Assembly (NCBI RefSeq): GCF_030813355.1
Contig: NZ_JAUSUD010000004.1
Location: 212,954-276,953 of the forward strand
Direction of reading: 5' to 3'
Origin: Metabacillus malikii
Lineage (GTDB): Bacteria > Bacillota > Bacilli > Bacillales > Bacillaceae
DNA: 64,000 nucleotides
Of this stretch, positions 18,012-26,711 are shown one piece after another; position 1 is the first letter of the stretch; each line of letters starts with the position of its first letter. The notes under the pieces were generated by a model that saw only the letters and a program-made list of their open reading frames with translations, did not search any database and was not told the DNA's origin. A program made the translations under genes and the position numbers.

Positions 18012-18314
18012 TCAGAAAAATATATTTAAACCCATTAATTTCCGATAATCCTCTTCATTTATTTCTTTAATAAATGAATTCATATGTTTCCAATATTTCG
18101 CTATTACTTCTAATTCTTCAATTGTTAGTTCATATAAATTTATATCTAGCATTTTTGAAAATTGTTCTAGTATATGAATATAAACGTTATTTTTATCATT
18201 TGACTCAATTCCATCTTTTTCAACAAAACTTAAGAGTCGACTGTATACTTTATGTGAAAATTCATTTATTAACTCTATCTTGGTTTTATGTTCGTAGTTT
18301 AACGCTTCTTTCAT
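18012..18314 (-). CDS. Hypothetical helical protein
   Basis: A 100-residue charged, mostly helical protein without membrane segments. AAGGAG lies 8 bases before the ATG. The sequence (EFSHKVYSRLLSFVEKDG, IEELEVIAKYWKHMNSF) is not recognised. Isolated by more than 350 bases on each side. Confidence 0.55.
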   Translation of the reverse strand: MKEALNYEHKTKIELINEFSHKVYSRLLSFVEKDGIESNDKNNVYIHILEQFSKMLDINLYELTIEELEVIAKYWKHMNSFIKEINEEDYRKLMGLNIFF

Positions 18315-19133
18315 ATTTCTGCGCTCCTTAATAATTTGCTTTATCCGTAAAACTAATTAACTTATTGACAATCAGCCTTTGTACCTACATATGTTTTTAC
18401 TCTAAATACTCTTCGAATTATTAGGTGAACGAATAGTATGTGGAAAACAATTGTATAAAGAAGCTGTACAATACTAGTTAATAACACTTTTGTTTTATAC
18501 TAATGTAAGAATTTAAGTGATGTTGCACCTTCAGTAAACCGGGCCAAATACTATTAGGCTTAAAATTAGGAAAAAAAGTGCAATTAACGTTCTTTTTAGA
18601 AAAGTCACTTTACATCACTGTTACTATATAGATTTTTTAGTAATGTTGAAGCTTGATATTGATTTATAGGTGTTATTTTTGTGAATGGATTTATTTACAT
18701 AGAAAAATGCCATACATATTAAATCAATTACTGAAATTTCAGAAAAGTCCATGTGCTCATTCCTGCATTTTTAGTTAAGTTCCACTAAAGTCTATTTAGG
18801 AATTTCAACTTGAATACAAGGAGAGCCACCATCGCTACTTATTAGCTATTCGATTGTATAAAAATAAATTATCAGGACAGTTAAAAGGGATCTCTCATAT
18901 ATAACCATTGAATTTCTAAATGATAGTGCCAATCCTCATAGCAGTGTTCTTTCATTTCGTAATTCTCTATCTGCGTTAGTCTAATAATTTAGTTCTATTA
19001 CCTTAATCATTATTATGAATTAGCTTCAATAGTACAATAGGATATTTACCTTATTTTTTGTATTATTTATCCTTAAATACATTTATCATTTGTTTCAGAT
19101 GCAAATGATAAATTCTTATCATATTCTCTTATT
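18315..19133. other. Long intergenic region with one possible remnant
   Basis: About 820 AT-rich bases without a convincing gene. A minus-strand frame of 24 codons (18881-18955; MKEHCYEDWHYHLEIQW...) has protein-like composition with aromatic residues unlike its surroundings, but no ribosome site. It may be the tail of a lost gene. Nothing else is seen. Confidence 0.4.
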
Positions 19134-20165
19134 TTATATTAATTTCACGTTACTCCATACCTCCTCAATAGTTCTTCCATCTGGTAAAACATATGCTATT
19201 AGCTCCTCACTTGTACTAAACTCTTCTGTAAAGTCTTGTCCTTCTAGTGTTAGTTTAAAATTTCGATATATGTGATATACATTATCATCATGTAAAAAAC
19301 TGACGATATTATAGCCACCATTTTCAAGACAATGTGAAATATCTGTCTTTAAATCATCAATAGAATAATTTATTTTCTGTTGAATCAATTGAGCATACAT
19401 TCTTACGTCACTATCCGGGTCGATGCGGAATGTTTCTATTAGGCCGTTTAATGTGTCTTCGTCTAATCTGTATGATAAAAAGTTCCATACACTGTTTGCA
19501 ATTTGGGATCTAATTCGTTCATTAGAGTGGTTTGTTAATGCTAATAAAGCTTGACCAAACCATGTAATATCAACATCTGTTTGAGAGAGAGATACTATCG
19601 CCTCGATTATTTCATCTTCCCTATCATTTTCTAAATGGTATTCAAAGGATTCCCTAGAATATTCAGTCATTTGATTTTCTATATCTTCTATTTCCTCTTT
19701 ATCCTGGTATTCTATTATTGTTAAATTCTCTAAGAATTCGTTGAAGTCTTTGGCAATTTCGATAATCTCTGCTTTCTCATTCTCATTATTTACATACACG
19801 ATAGGAGGATTCACGGTTACATTTCGATAGTCAAATGCTAGCCAATAATGTCCATCTCCATTAAAGAGAATAAGTCCTTTTGGCATATCCCATTCGCTTA
19901 TTAGATAGTCAGTATCAAGAACACCTGGGTTTTTACCAATTCCATAAATGTTTGTTACTTCAATAAACGCCTCGCCTGGTAAGGTATTGTCCAGTACAGG
20001 GAAAGCTTGATAATTTATTTCTCCACCGTTTTGAATCTTTAGAATGTTTATGTATGCTCTTGGAAATGTAATTTTATATATATCCTCAGCCTTTTTTATG
20101 TCCTCAACAGTTAGAGCATTCAATTTGTAAATGCTATTTCCTTTTTGCCAAAAACCTTCTTTCAA
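19134..20165 (-). CDS. SMI1/KNR4 (SUKH) family protein with HEAT-like middle
   Basis: About 343 residues. Residues about 15-150 form a SUKH domain (FPRAYINILKIQNGGEIN, then GEAFIEVTNIYGIG, LILFNGDGHYWLAFDY), the fold of many toxin-immunity proteins. Residues about 190-270 resemble short helical repeats (WFGQALLALTNHSNERIRSQIA), and a small domain ends IEEVWSNVKLI. GAGGTG lies 6 bases before the TTG chosen; a GTG three codons earlier overlaps it. No partner toxin is visible nearby. Confidence 0.8.
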   Translation of the reverse strand: MKEGFWQKGNSIYKLNALTVEDIKKAEDIYKITFPRAYINILKIQNGGEINYQAFPVLDNTLPGEAFIEVTNIYGIGKNPGVLDTDYLISEWDMPKGLILFNGDGHYWLAFDYRNVTVNPPIVYVNNENEKAEIIEIAKDFNEFLENLTIIEYQDKEEIEDIENQMTEYSRESFEYHLENDREDEIIEAIVSLSQTDVDITWFGQALLALTNHSNERIRSQIANSVWNFLSYRLDEDTLNGLIETFRIDPDSDVRMYAQLIQQKINYSIDDLKTDISHCLENGGYNIVSFLHDDNVYHIYRNFKLTLEGQDFTEEFSTSEELIAYVLPDGRTIEEVWSNVKLI

Positions 20166-20199
20166 CAAATTCACCTCATAAGAATTATTGTTTATTTCG

Positions 20200-20589
20200 T
20201 TACCCTTCTACAATTGCTAGGTATTTTAAAGTTTCTCCTTTTGTTTCAACGAGAAGAATATCTTTTCTTTCTTTTGCTGTAAATATCTTGGAGCCTACTG
20301 GAAGGATATTCGCTGTTCCATCTATAAAGTCGGTATTGTCCTCATTTTTTGTTTTTATTTCACTGATTTGATTGTCTTTTGTTAATGGCAATTCGTCAAC
20401 CCAATCAATATTAGTTTGGTAGATAGTTCCATTGTACTGAAAGATATTAGCATCGGGATTCAATGTTAAAACTTCCTCGGCATTAATATTGTCAATTGTT
20501 ACTGTTTTAGTTTCCGTTTGATTAGTGCAACCTGTCACCACAAATAAGATAAATGCTGTAGAACAAAGAAAACACTTTATTCCTTTCAT
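20200..20589 (-). CDS. Small lipoprotein
   Basis: A 129-residue exported lipoprotein. The lipobox VVTGC puts the modified cysteine at residue 21. The mature part contains YNGTIYQTNIDWVDELPL and a C-terminal AKERKDILLVETKGE strand pair. GAGGTGAGG precedes the ATG. It lies 34 bases upstream of the SUKH gene and may be co-transcribed with it. Function unknown. Confidence 0.8.
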   Translation of the reverse strand: MKGIKCFLCSTAFILFVVTGCTNQTETKTVTIDNINAEEVLTLNPDANIFQYNGTIYQTNIDWVDELPLTKDNQISEIKTKNEDNTDFIDGTANILPVGSKIFTAKERKDILLVETKGETLKYLAIVEG

Positions 20590-20676
20590 ACCCTCACCTC
20601 TTTTAGATATAGTCTAAAATTATCTAAGAAAAGTTACATCAGTTGTTTTATTTTCAAGGGGTTACCTTTTAACGAT

Positions 20677-20708
20677 AAAAAACAGAGCTACCGAAGTGAC
20701 TCTGTTTT
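20677..20708 (-). terminator. Terminator after the BAAT remnant
   Basis: On the minus strand AAAACAGAG and CTCTGTTTTTT enclose a short loop, giving a 9-bp stem with a T-run. It lies just after the stop of the truncated BAAT frame and could also serve in the other direction. Confidence 0.75.
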
Positions 20709-20713
20709 CATAT

Positions 20714-20821
20714 CTAATTTAAAACGTTAGTATATTCGATTGGCTGGCAGCCTGTGACTGTTATTGAAACGTCTTCATCGATAAATGAATCAATCGGACT
20801 AATTTGTAAAACCGGTACCAT
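20714..20821 (-). pseudogene. N-terminal remnant of a BAAT-type acyl-CoA thioesterase
   Basis: A 35-codon frame behind an excellent AAAGGAGGAGG site. It begins MVPVLQISPIDSFIDEDV and continues SITVTGCQP, the typical start of acyl-CoA thioester hydrolase/bile-acid acyltransferase proteins. The rest of the roughly 420-residue enzyme is gone and a terminator follows at once. It resembles the remnant at 1259-1369 in retaining start signals but not the body. Confidence 0.6.
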
Positions 20822-21175
20822 GTTACCTCCTCCTTTTTCAGTTTATTCTATTAGGGGATTTTATAATATTTTTGTTTAAGGCTAATGGAGCAAATTTGAT
20901 ACTGTTTCAAAAGAGCCATACATTTAACGACTAAGGTGGTGATTATTTTGAATTCAAGTAATCTATAAAAATTCATAAATTAGGCGGTGAATAATGGAGT
21001 GTTTTACTGTAAATGGTAGAAGCGAGATTTATTTATATATTATAATTATGTAGAACATTAGAATATATTTAGTTTGGTAAATATTAAGAATGAGATTTTA
21101 TCAATCTTAGCTAATGAATCTATGGAGTCGTGATCAGAATTTGTAGGTAAACGTCATCTTTATAAGGAGGATGTT

Positions 21176-21391
21176 ATGACTAGAAACTTTAAATTATATT
21201 TCCTGGGATATTTTATATATTTTCCTTTTATTTTTATCATCAGTTTTATTATTTGGATGTACCTCATTCGAAATCATGATTTATGGACTGTCTTTTCAGA
21301 TTGCACTTCAATAATAGGACTGTATTATTTAATGACGAGTGTAGTCTTTACTCTAGTTTTTATAAATAGTGTTAGTAAAGAAAAGGACTAA
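21176..21391 (+). CDS. Small two-helix membrane protein
   Basis: A 71-residue protein with hydrophobic segments at about 7-32 and 43-64. AAGGAGG lies 5 bases before the ATG. One of the few plus-strand genes in this part. Family not recognised. Confidence 0.65.
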   Translation: MTRNFKLYFLGYFIYFPFIFIISFIIWMYLIRNHDLWTVFSDCTSIIGLYYLMTSVVFTLVFINSVSKEKD

Positions 21392-21534
21392 AATCTAAAA
21401 TAGTATAAGTCAGTTACATGGTTAGAATCTGTAATCACAATTGAATGCAAATAAACTACAATTTGTAGATTAAAAGACTTTCAGTTAACCATTTAAGTCA
21501 TTTCTTTTATAGCCGTAATATCCCGTCCCAGGCC

Positions 21535-21842
21535 TTAAAATATGAGACGATTATAAAATCACTTTCCCTGCTTCTTTTAGGTTATTGACCTCATCTTAGA
21601 AAATTGCCGCTATTAATTGATTAAGACCTGAAGTCGATTCATCAAATATATATAAATCATATTCTACGGATAAGGCAGATAAGACCAATCTTTTGCACAT
21701 TACCTTTTGAATATCCTTTAGCTTTCTTTTTAGGGTCAAGTTCAAAAAGCTTAATCAAATTGTCCCGCTTTGACTTATCACCATTTCCATCAAGACTAAA
21801 AAAGGCGTCAATCCTTTTGGATCCACACCCCTTACTTAACAT
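21535..21842 (-). pseudogene. Remnant of an ABC transporter ATPase
   Basis: The frame reads IDAFFSLDGNGDKSKRDNLI, then KKKAKGYSKGNVQKIGLI (a signature-loop region), and then must shift frame to read ALSVEYDLYIFDESTSGLN (Walker B/D-loop, with Pro changed to Ser). After an in-frame stop it continues KEAGKVILSSHIL, with the switch histidine. Walker A and the N-terminus are missing, at the junction with the end of the DNA alkylation repair gene. Truncation, frameshift and a stop make it clearly dead. Confidence 0.75.
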
Positions 21843-22543
21843 CTAACATATTTGCGTTTGAAGCCGATTCTACCTTTATCAATGTCTTTTTGAATTGTTT
21901 CATAAGAATTTAAAAAGCTGCTTTTTTTGTTATCCCGTTTCATTTCAACAATTCCTACTTCTTTGGCGGTTTCGACTGCCTTGTCATGTAACGGTACGTA
22001 GGAAATTCCAACTGTGGCTAGAAAATTGTTCATTGCTGACTTTGTCCGATTTGGTGCTTCGTGAATCGATGTTTTCACAGTATCGAGCATCGCGGAGATT
22101 TTGTCTTCAGAAAATTCATGGTCTTTGCGGTTTCCTAGTAGCCAGCAATAGCAGCTCCACCCCGCTGACATTCTCAGTTCCTCGCCGCTTGCTATCCATT
22201 TATCAGCAACGTCTTGTGCGATGTCTGCCTCTGATAATGTTACAGCTACGACATAATCAGATAGCATATAAAAGTATGCGCCATCCATCCAACGGTCATA
22301 GTCTGCTTCTGTCATGCCATTTGGATCTGCAATGATTCCGGCAAAATACATCGCATCATAGTTACCTGTTGCATAAAGCTCTTCTGCTAAAGGCTGATTA
22401 ATCTTTATTTTCTTTGCGATTGATTTCATTGCACCTGTTGCCACGCCAAAAAGCGGCTCTTTTGCACCGTTAGACATATATATTTTTTTCGTTCGTTCCT
22501 TGCCTAATCCTTCAAGCTCCTTCATCACTGTTTCGAAGTCCAT
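21836..22543 (-). CDS. DNA alkylation repair (AlkD-like) protein
   Basis: A 235-residue HEAT-like repeat protein. MDFETVMKELEGLGKERTKKIY, PLFGVATGAMKSIAKKIK and DRWMDGAYFYMLSDYV are typical of the PF08713 DNA alkylation repair family, glycosylases that act on alkylated bases. The start used is the ATG at 22543 with AAAGGAAG upstream; the earlier in-frame ATG lacks a site. Its last codons overlap the ABC ATPase remnant, so the C-terminus may be altered by that junction. Confidence 0.8.
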   Translation of the reverse strand: MDFETVMKELEGLGKERTKKIYMSNGAKEPLFGVATGAMKSIAKKIKINQPLAEELYATGNYDAMYFAGIIADPNGMTEADYDRWMDGAYFYMLSDYVVAVTLSEADIAQDVADKWIASGEELRMSAGWSCYCWLLGNRKDHEFSEDKISAMLDTVKTSIHEAPNRTKSAMNNFLATVGISYVPLHDKAVETAKEVGIVEMKRDNKKSSFLNSYETIQKDIDKGRIGFKRKYVRC

Positions 22544-22683
22544 TCGTACGTACTTCCTTTCTTTATGAATACTGTTATAGTTTATAAAAAAATTCTTGTT
22601 CATTGTGTCTATTTTAATATTACTATACTCTTTCCTTCCTTTCTAATTCTACGATCATGTATGTACTGATGATATGGACAAAA

Positions 22684-22718
22684 CAAAAACAGTTCTGTAA
22701 AAACGGAACTGTTTTTGT
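22684..22718 (-). terminator. Terminator of the 22752 gene
   Basis: AAAAACAGTTC and GAACTGTTTTTGT make a stem of about 11 bp with T-rich ends. It lies 34 bases beyond the stop of the small membrane protein gene. Confidence 0.8.
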
Positions 22719-22751
22719 AGTTATACTTTTTATGATAATTTCATCTTATAA

Positions 22752-22955
22752 CTAATTACTAGCAGTGTCATTCTCAAATTTTTTGAAAGCTTTTGTCGTC
22801 ATCTTTGAGATGAAGTAAATACAAATGAACGAAACAATAGAGACAAAAAGTAAATTAATTGTAGTGATAGGTTTTGGATTCTCCGCAATAAAAAAGACAA
22901 AAACAGTGATTAATATTGAGAATACTAATCCTTTTGTAATGTGTTTATTTGGCAT
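22752..22955 (-). CDS. Small two-helix membrane protein
   Basis: A 67-residue protein with hydrophobic segments at about 9-25 and 31-50 and a charged C-terminus. GAGAGGAG precedes the ATG by about 10 bases. Followed by its own terminator. Family not recognised. Confidence 0.6.
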   Translation of the reverse strand: MPNKHITKGLVFSILITVFVFFIAENPKPITTINLLFVSIVSFICIYFISKMTTKAFKKFENDTASN

Positions 22956-23122
22956 GATATGTAAGCTCCTCTCAGTTATCTTCTGAATACATCTATATTT
23001 ATTTTAACATAATATTCCTAAAAATTCCTTTATTTTGGATTGATTTATTATGATTTATTTTTTACCCTTAATAGAAGAACCTATTATCCAAAACAACCAC
23101 ATTAATTCTTATTATGACTAAT

Positions 23123-23377
23123 TTATTCAATAAAAATTGTCACAAAGATTGCAATTAGTAATGTAAAGATACTTAGAACATAAAGGAACTTTACGGACAT
23201 ATTTAAATATCTTAAAACACGAATGAATAATACCGAAGTTATTAATGATATTGAATAGAGTGAAGTATTTGTCATAAACCAACATCCTATCCAAGCAACA
23301 GATAAGGCTATTATAACTTCTGAAATTATTTTTTTCATTGCAAGTAGGTTTTTTTCGTTTTGTTCTGCTGTATTCAT
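23123..23377 (-). CDS. Small membrane protein, three hydrophobic segments
   Basis: An 84-residue protein: polar N-terminus, then hydrophobic stretches at about 19-36, 39-53 and 62-83. AAGGGTAG lies about 9 bases before the ATG. Not recognised; possibly real from its composition. Confidence 0.5.
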   Translation of the reverse strand: MNTAEQNEKNLLAMKKIISEVIIALSVAWIGCWFMTNTSLYSISLITSVLFIRVLRYLNMSVKFLYVLSIFTLLIAIFVTIFIE

Positions 23378-23465
23378 CTTTCGTCGCTACCCTTCATTTA
23401 AAAGAATTCATTGTTTCTTTTTAATTCTTTTTTTCCATAACATTAGAAAATGTCGACACATTTAA

Positions 23466-23879
23466 TTAGGATATGAGTGAGGAACAGATTTCACCAATAA
23501 TTCCTTCTGTTTGATGAACACCTAAATCTGCATTTGTCAAGATTACAGCACCTATTTGAGTATCTGGATATGCGACAATCATTGCTTGAAATCCGACACC
23601 CCAACCCATCGAAGTTATTTTTAATTCTCCTTTATTTTCTATGAATACACCTAACCCAGACCAGCTTTTGCCTAATTGTGGAGTTATCATTTCTTTTGCT
23701 AATCTTTGTGGAACGCCTATTTTACTTTTTCCTTTGATGACATCCATCAGTTCAACCGTTAATTGTGCTAAATTGAGAGATGATGACCATAAACCGGACG
23801 CAGATGGATATGGGTAGATAGGGTATTTACCTTCCACAAGTTCGCCATACTTGTTAATGTTCATTAGTTTTATTTTCAT
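23466..23879 (-). pseudogene. C-terminal part of a serine hydrolase (beta-lactamase family)
   Basis: A 137-codon frame with GGAGG 5 bases before its ATG. The protein corresponds only to the last third of class C beta-lactamase/esterase-type proteins: GKYPIYPYPSASGLWSSSLN, then GLGVFIENKGELKI and MGWGVGFQAMIVAYPD. The SxxK and YxN catalytic motifs are absent. Either it is a 5'-truncated gene or a re-started fragment; it is unlikely to be catalytic. Confidence 0.6.
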
Positions 23880-23971
23880 AAATCCTCCATGTCATTTATA
23901 ATGGTAAAGTATAACACGAACACTCGTTTGATTATTCTGCTTTTTGTAAATTATAGTTATTTTGAGTTTGA

Positions 23972-25005
23972 TTATTTGATAGAGAGTGCAAGGCGCATGA
24001 CAAGTCTTATTGGCAATGAAGGATTTGCCAACTGATTCATATCTCCGACGAAATAAATATCTTTAATCGGGTAATAAAATGCAAAAGAGCCTGTTGTACC
24101 TGAATGTCCAAGAAGGTCTCCGTCGCCCATAAATAATGTTGGAAACCCGTTTAATGGGATTCTCATGTAGCCACCACCATATTGGATTGGGAACATGGTT
24201 AGTTGTAACTTGTTGTATTTATTTAGGTGTTGGAAAACAGTTTTATTAAATAATTCCCCTCCAAAGAAGGCTTTCATAAACGTCATCAGTTCACGGGTAG
24301 TGCTGATGATACCGCCGCTTGCCCGACAGCCTCTGATGAAATTTGGACGAGATATTGTGATTTCATTCATATACATGTTTGGTATATATTCATCTTCATG
24401 ACAAGGTAAATAGGTATGTTTAAGCTCTAAGGGGTCGAAAATCAATTGCTTATAAACTGATTGTAAAGGCATTTCAGTAATCGTTTCGACTATTTTTCCG
24501 AGCAAGTCAAAGTTTATATCTGCATAGTATGCTTTATTTTTTTGTCAGGTGCAAAATGGGTATTTAATTGTTTGGTGAGGGAGAGCATTTCATTTAGATT
24601 GATATCCATATCTTCTTTAATGACACGATTTTTTAAATTTTCCTTCGTTTGTTCAAATGCATCTGGCAGTCCACTTGTTTGAAATAGCAGGTGTGCGATT
24701 GTTAGTTTATCAGCATATTCTTCACCGTTATATTGATGGAGGCCACTAAGGGTTTTGTTATCGAAGTAGTTTGTTATATTGTTGTTTAATGATAGCTTAC
24801 CTTGATCGAGCAAAATCAATATGCATGTCGTCGTGAATAATTTTGTGATGCTAGCGATTATGATAGTCGTGTCTATGTCCTTTTCTCCATATCCATAACG
24901 ATATGATATGTCTCCGGTTGTATTTTCAATAAATAAAACACACTCGTGAATTTGCTTTGATTTTACCGTTTTGTTAAATAGTTTTTCGATTTTCGAGGCT
25001 TTCAT
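23972..25005 (-). pseudogene. Serine hydrolase (beta-lactamase/PBP family) with poly-A frameshift
   Basis: Two frames join into one gene of about 345 codons. The first (25005 down to about 24540) contains the nucleophile motif ASITKLF. The second, read to 23972, contains ADINFDLLGKIVE, ASGGIISTTRELM and the HSGTTG motif. They are separated by a run of seven A on the coding strand (24537-24543); eight would restore PDKKNKAYYAD. The break is therefore a 1-base deletion, a slippage site or a sequence error. The start has GGAAGGGG upstream. Soluble, no signal peptide. Confidence 0.75.
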
Positions 25006-25262
25006 TATTTTTTCCCCTTCCTGCCTGCTACAACTTTCCATTATATTTGAATTTCCACTAAAAATTCTTGATTGAGGAAGGGATATGATGATTATTTTAA
25101 CCAGATTATTGATTATATTTTAAAGGGTTTCCTCTTAAATTTCACCCAATTACTTCATATTGAGTTGTAGTAAGTTTTATTTCGTTTCACAATCATAAAG
25201 TAATAGAGGTCCTTCTCAAGTTACTGTTACAATTAATACATTTACAGTTTCATGTGCGCACT

Positions 25263-25352
25263 TTATCGTTTCTTCTTCTTTGACTGATTACCAAAAAGGC
25301 CAATTGCAACGGCTACCCCAATACCTACAGCAAACCAAGATGCGAAACTCAT
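25263..25352 (-). CDS. Very small single-helix membrane protein
   Basis: A 29-residue ORF: MSFASWFAVGIGVAVAIGLF followed by a basic KKKKR tail, with GGTGGTGGAG directly upstream. Small hydrophobic-plus-basic proteins of this kind are common in Bacillus. Function unknown. Confidence 0.5.
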   Translation of the reverse strand: MSFASWFAVGIGVAVAIGLFGNQSKKKKR

Positions 25353-25454
25353 CAACTCCACCACCTTTTTTTTATACTATTAATACGGATATAAGCGCGA
25401 ATGGTTTCAGCTTTCAGTTAATCAGTTGTAAAAATCTTCTGATTCTTTATAGCT

Positions 25455-25487
25455 AAAAAAAAAGCGATACCCTTCATAAGTATCGCT
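25455..25487 (-). terminator. Terminator of the DinB-like gene
   Basis: On the minus strand GCGATAC and GTATCGC flank a short loop and are followed by nine Ts. It lies 22 bases after the gene's stop. Related GCGATACTT hairpins occur at 46146 and 56108. Confidence 0.9.
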
Positions 25488-25508
25488 CGTATATAATATT
25501 CATTTTCA

Positions 25509-26009
25509 TTACATAATAGGAGCTTCCATTCCTATCTCTGCCCATTCCTCTTTTGATGGACCGTAAAGACCGGGAACTGACAAACCAGCTTGTCGCATAA
25601 GAATCGTCATTTGTCCGCGGTGATGTGTTTGATGTTGGATTAACAAGAGTAAGACATCTCGCTTCGCCATTGTTCTCCCAAACAGATTTAATTGTTCACT
25701 AAGGTTTTCTTCTGATAGTTGCTCTTTTATTGCTTGTACTAATGAATGACTGGCTTGTTGGTATGTATTCGAGATGTGTGCAGCGGATGTCGGAACAGGG
25801 TAATCATTAGTAGGGCCGTCAATTGATAAATCGATATGTGATGCAATATTGCCGATTGCTGATACAGTGTGCCATGCAATGCGACCTAGTGTCCAATTTT
25901 GAGGAGTAACTTCTTGTTGAAGAGATTCATCTGTAAGACGACTTAATACTTTCTGAGTAGCAGCGGCTTCATATGCCCATAAATGAAAAAAGTCTGATAG
26001 TTGAAACAT
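25509..26009 (-). CDS. DinB family protein
   Basis: A 166-residue four-helix-bundle protein of the DinB/YfiT type. The metal-binding histidines appear in GRIAWHTV and HQTHHRGQ. Such proteins are metal-dependent thiol transferases or of unknown role. The start is the ATG at 26009 with AAGGAGG upstream; the 31 codons before it are noncoding. Confidence 0.88.
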   Translation of the reverse strand: MFQLSDFFHLWAYEAAATQKVLSRLTDESLQQEVTPQNWTLGRIAWHTVSAIGNIASHIDLSIDGPTNDYPVPTSAAHISNTYQQASHSLVQAIKEQLSEENLSEQLNLFGRTMAKRDVLLLLIQHQTHHRGQMTILMRQAGLSVPGLYGPSKEEWAEIGMEAPIM

Positions 26010-26131
26010 ACATTTCCTCCTTTTTTGTATACTCCTCAAATATATTCTGCAACCTCCAAATATTTCCTGCTTGGCGAAAAAAATATTATTCTTGAGCAAC
26101 ACTTGTACAAAAATAATTCATTTGTGGTAAG

Positions 26132-26443
26132 TCAAGTGTTTTGTTCATTTCTTTCCCAAAATGCAATACCGCTGTCGTCTGCTATGACAAAAAAGCTTCC
26201 ACCAAAAGAAAATCGATAGCAATATAGAAACCCTCGATAAACACGAACACAGTTGTTATTGGCTCCTTCAACAAAGCAATCTTCAAACGCTGGTTGATAG
26301 ATAATATCTTTACAGGGATATAAGTGATACTTTTTGTAAGCTATCCCCGAGGTTTGTGCGTGAAGCGCGGGGACGGTTCGAAGCCACTGAAAAAGTATAC
26401 TGATTTCAGATAAGTATCTACTCTTAAACAATTTATTGTACAT
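26132..26443 (-). pseudogene. Gene remnant whose 5' end is replaced by the 276-bp element
   Basis: The frame is open for 103 codons. The first 27 codons lie inside the repeat element and its palindrome (26362-26673). Only the remainder (SGIAYKKYHLYPC, then FGGSFFVIADDSGIAFWERNE) looks like native protein. No ribosome site precedes the ATG. I infer a gene cut by the insertion; the family is not recognised. Confidence 0.45.
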
Positions 26444-26673
26444 TTAATGTGCTTATCCTACGTATAGTTTGGTTGGAGCGGAAGTGCGAGACTCCTGCGG
26501 GATGCGTGGGAGAGCTGAGACCCCGCAGGCGTTTGCGCTGAGGAGGCTCAGCACCCACCCCGCGGAAAGTGAGTACTGCAGCGGAAATCAAACTGAACGT
26601 CAACTTTGTACGATAAATTCTATTTTTCTTTTAACAAGACTTTTTCAGTGGTCTCGGACGGTTCTTTTGCTTC
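26362..26673 (+). mobile_element. 276-bp element copy 1 inside a split palindrome
   Basis: The element proper spans 26380-26655 (276 bp). Ends are GAAGCCACTGAAAAAGT and ACTTTTTCAGTGGTCTC, inverted repeats with small changes. It is flanked by the exact 9-bp direct repeat GGACGGTTC (26371-26379 and 26656-26664). Outside these lie the two halves of the 29-bp palindrome (from GAAGC at 26362 to GCTTC ending 26673). The core at 26466-26594 is GC-rich and strongly self-complementary. No ORF of its own; non-autonomous, MITE-like. Confidence 0.85.
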
Positions 26674-26682
26674 AGAGGCAAT

Positions 26683-26711
26683 GGAAGCAAAAGAACCGTC
26701 CCTCTGCTTCC
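26683..26711. repeat. 29-bp dispersed palindrome at the MFS stop codon
   Basis: GGAAGCA/TGCTTCC-type arms (7 bp) around GAACCGTCC. On the minus strand its first G is the G of the MFS gene's TAG stop (26711-26713). Confidence 0.9.
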
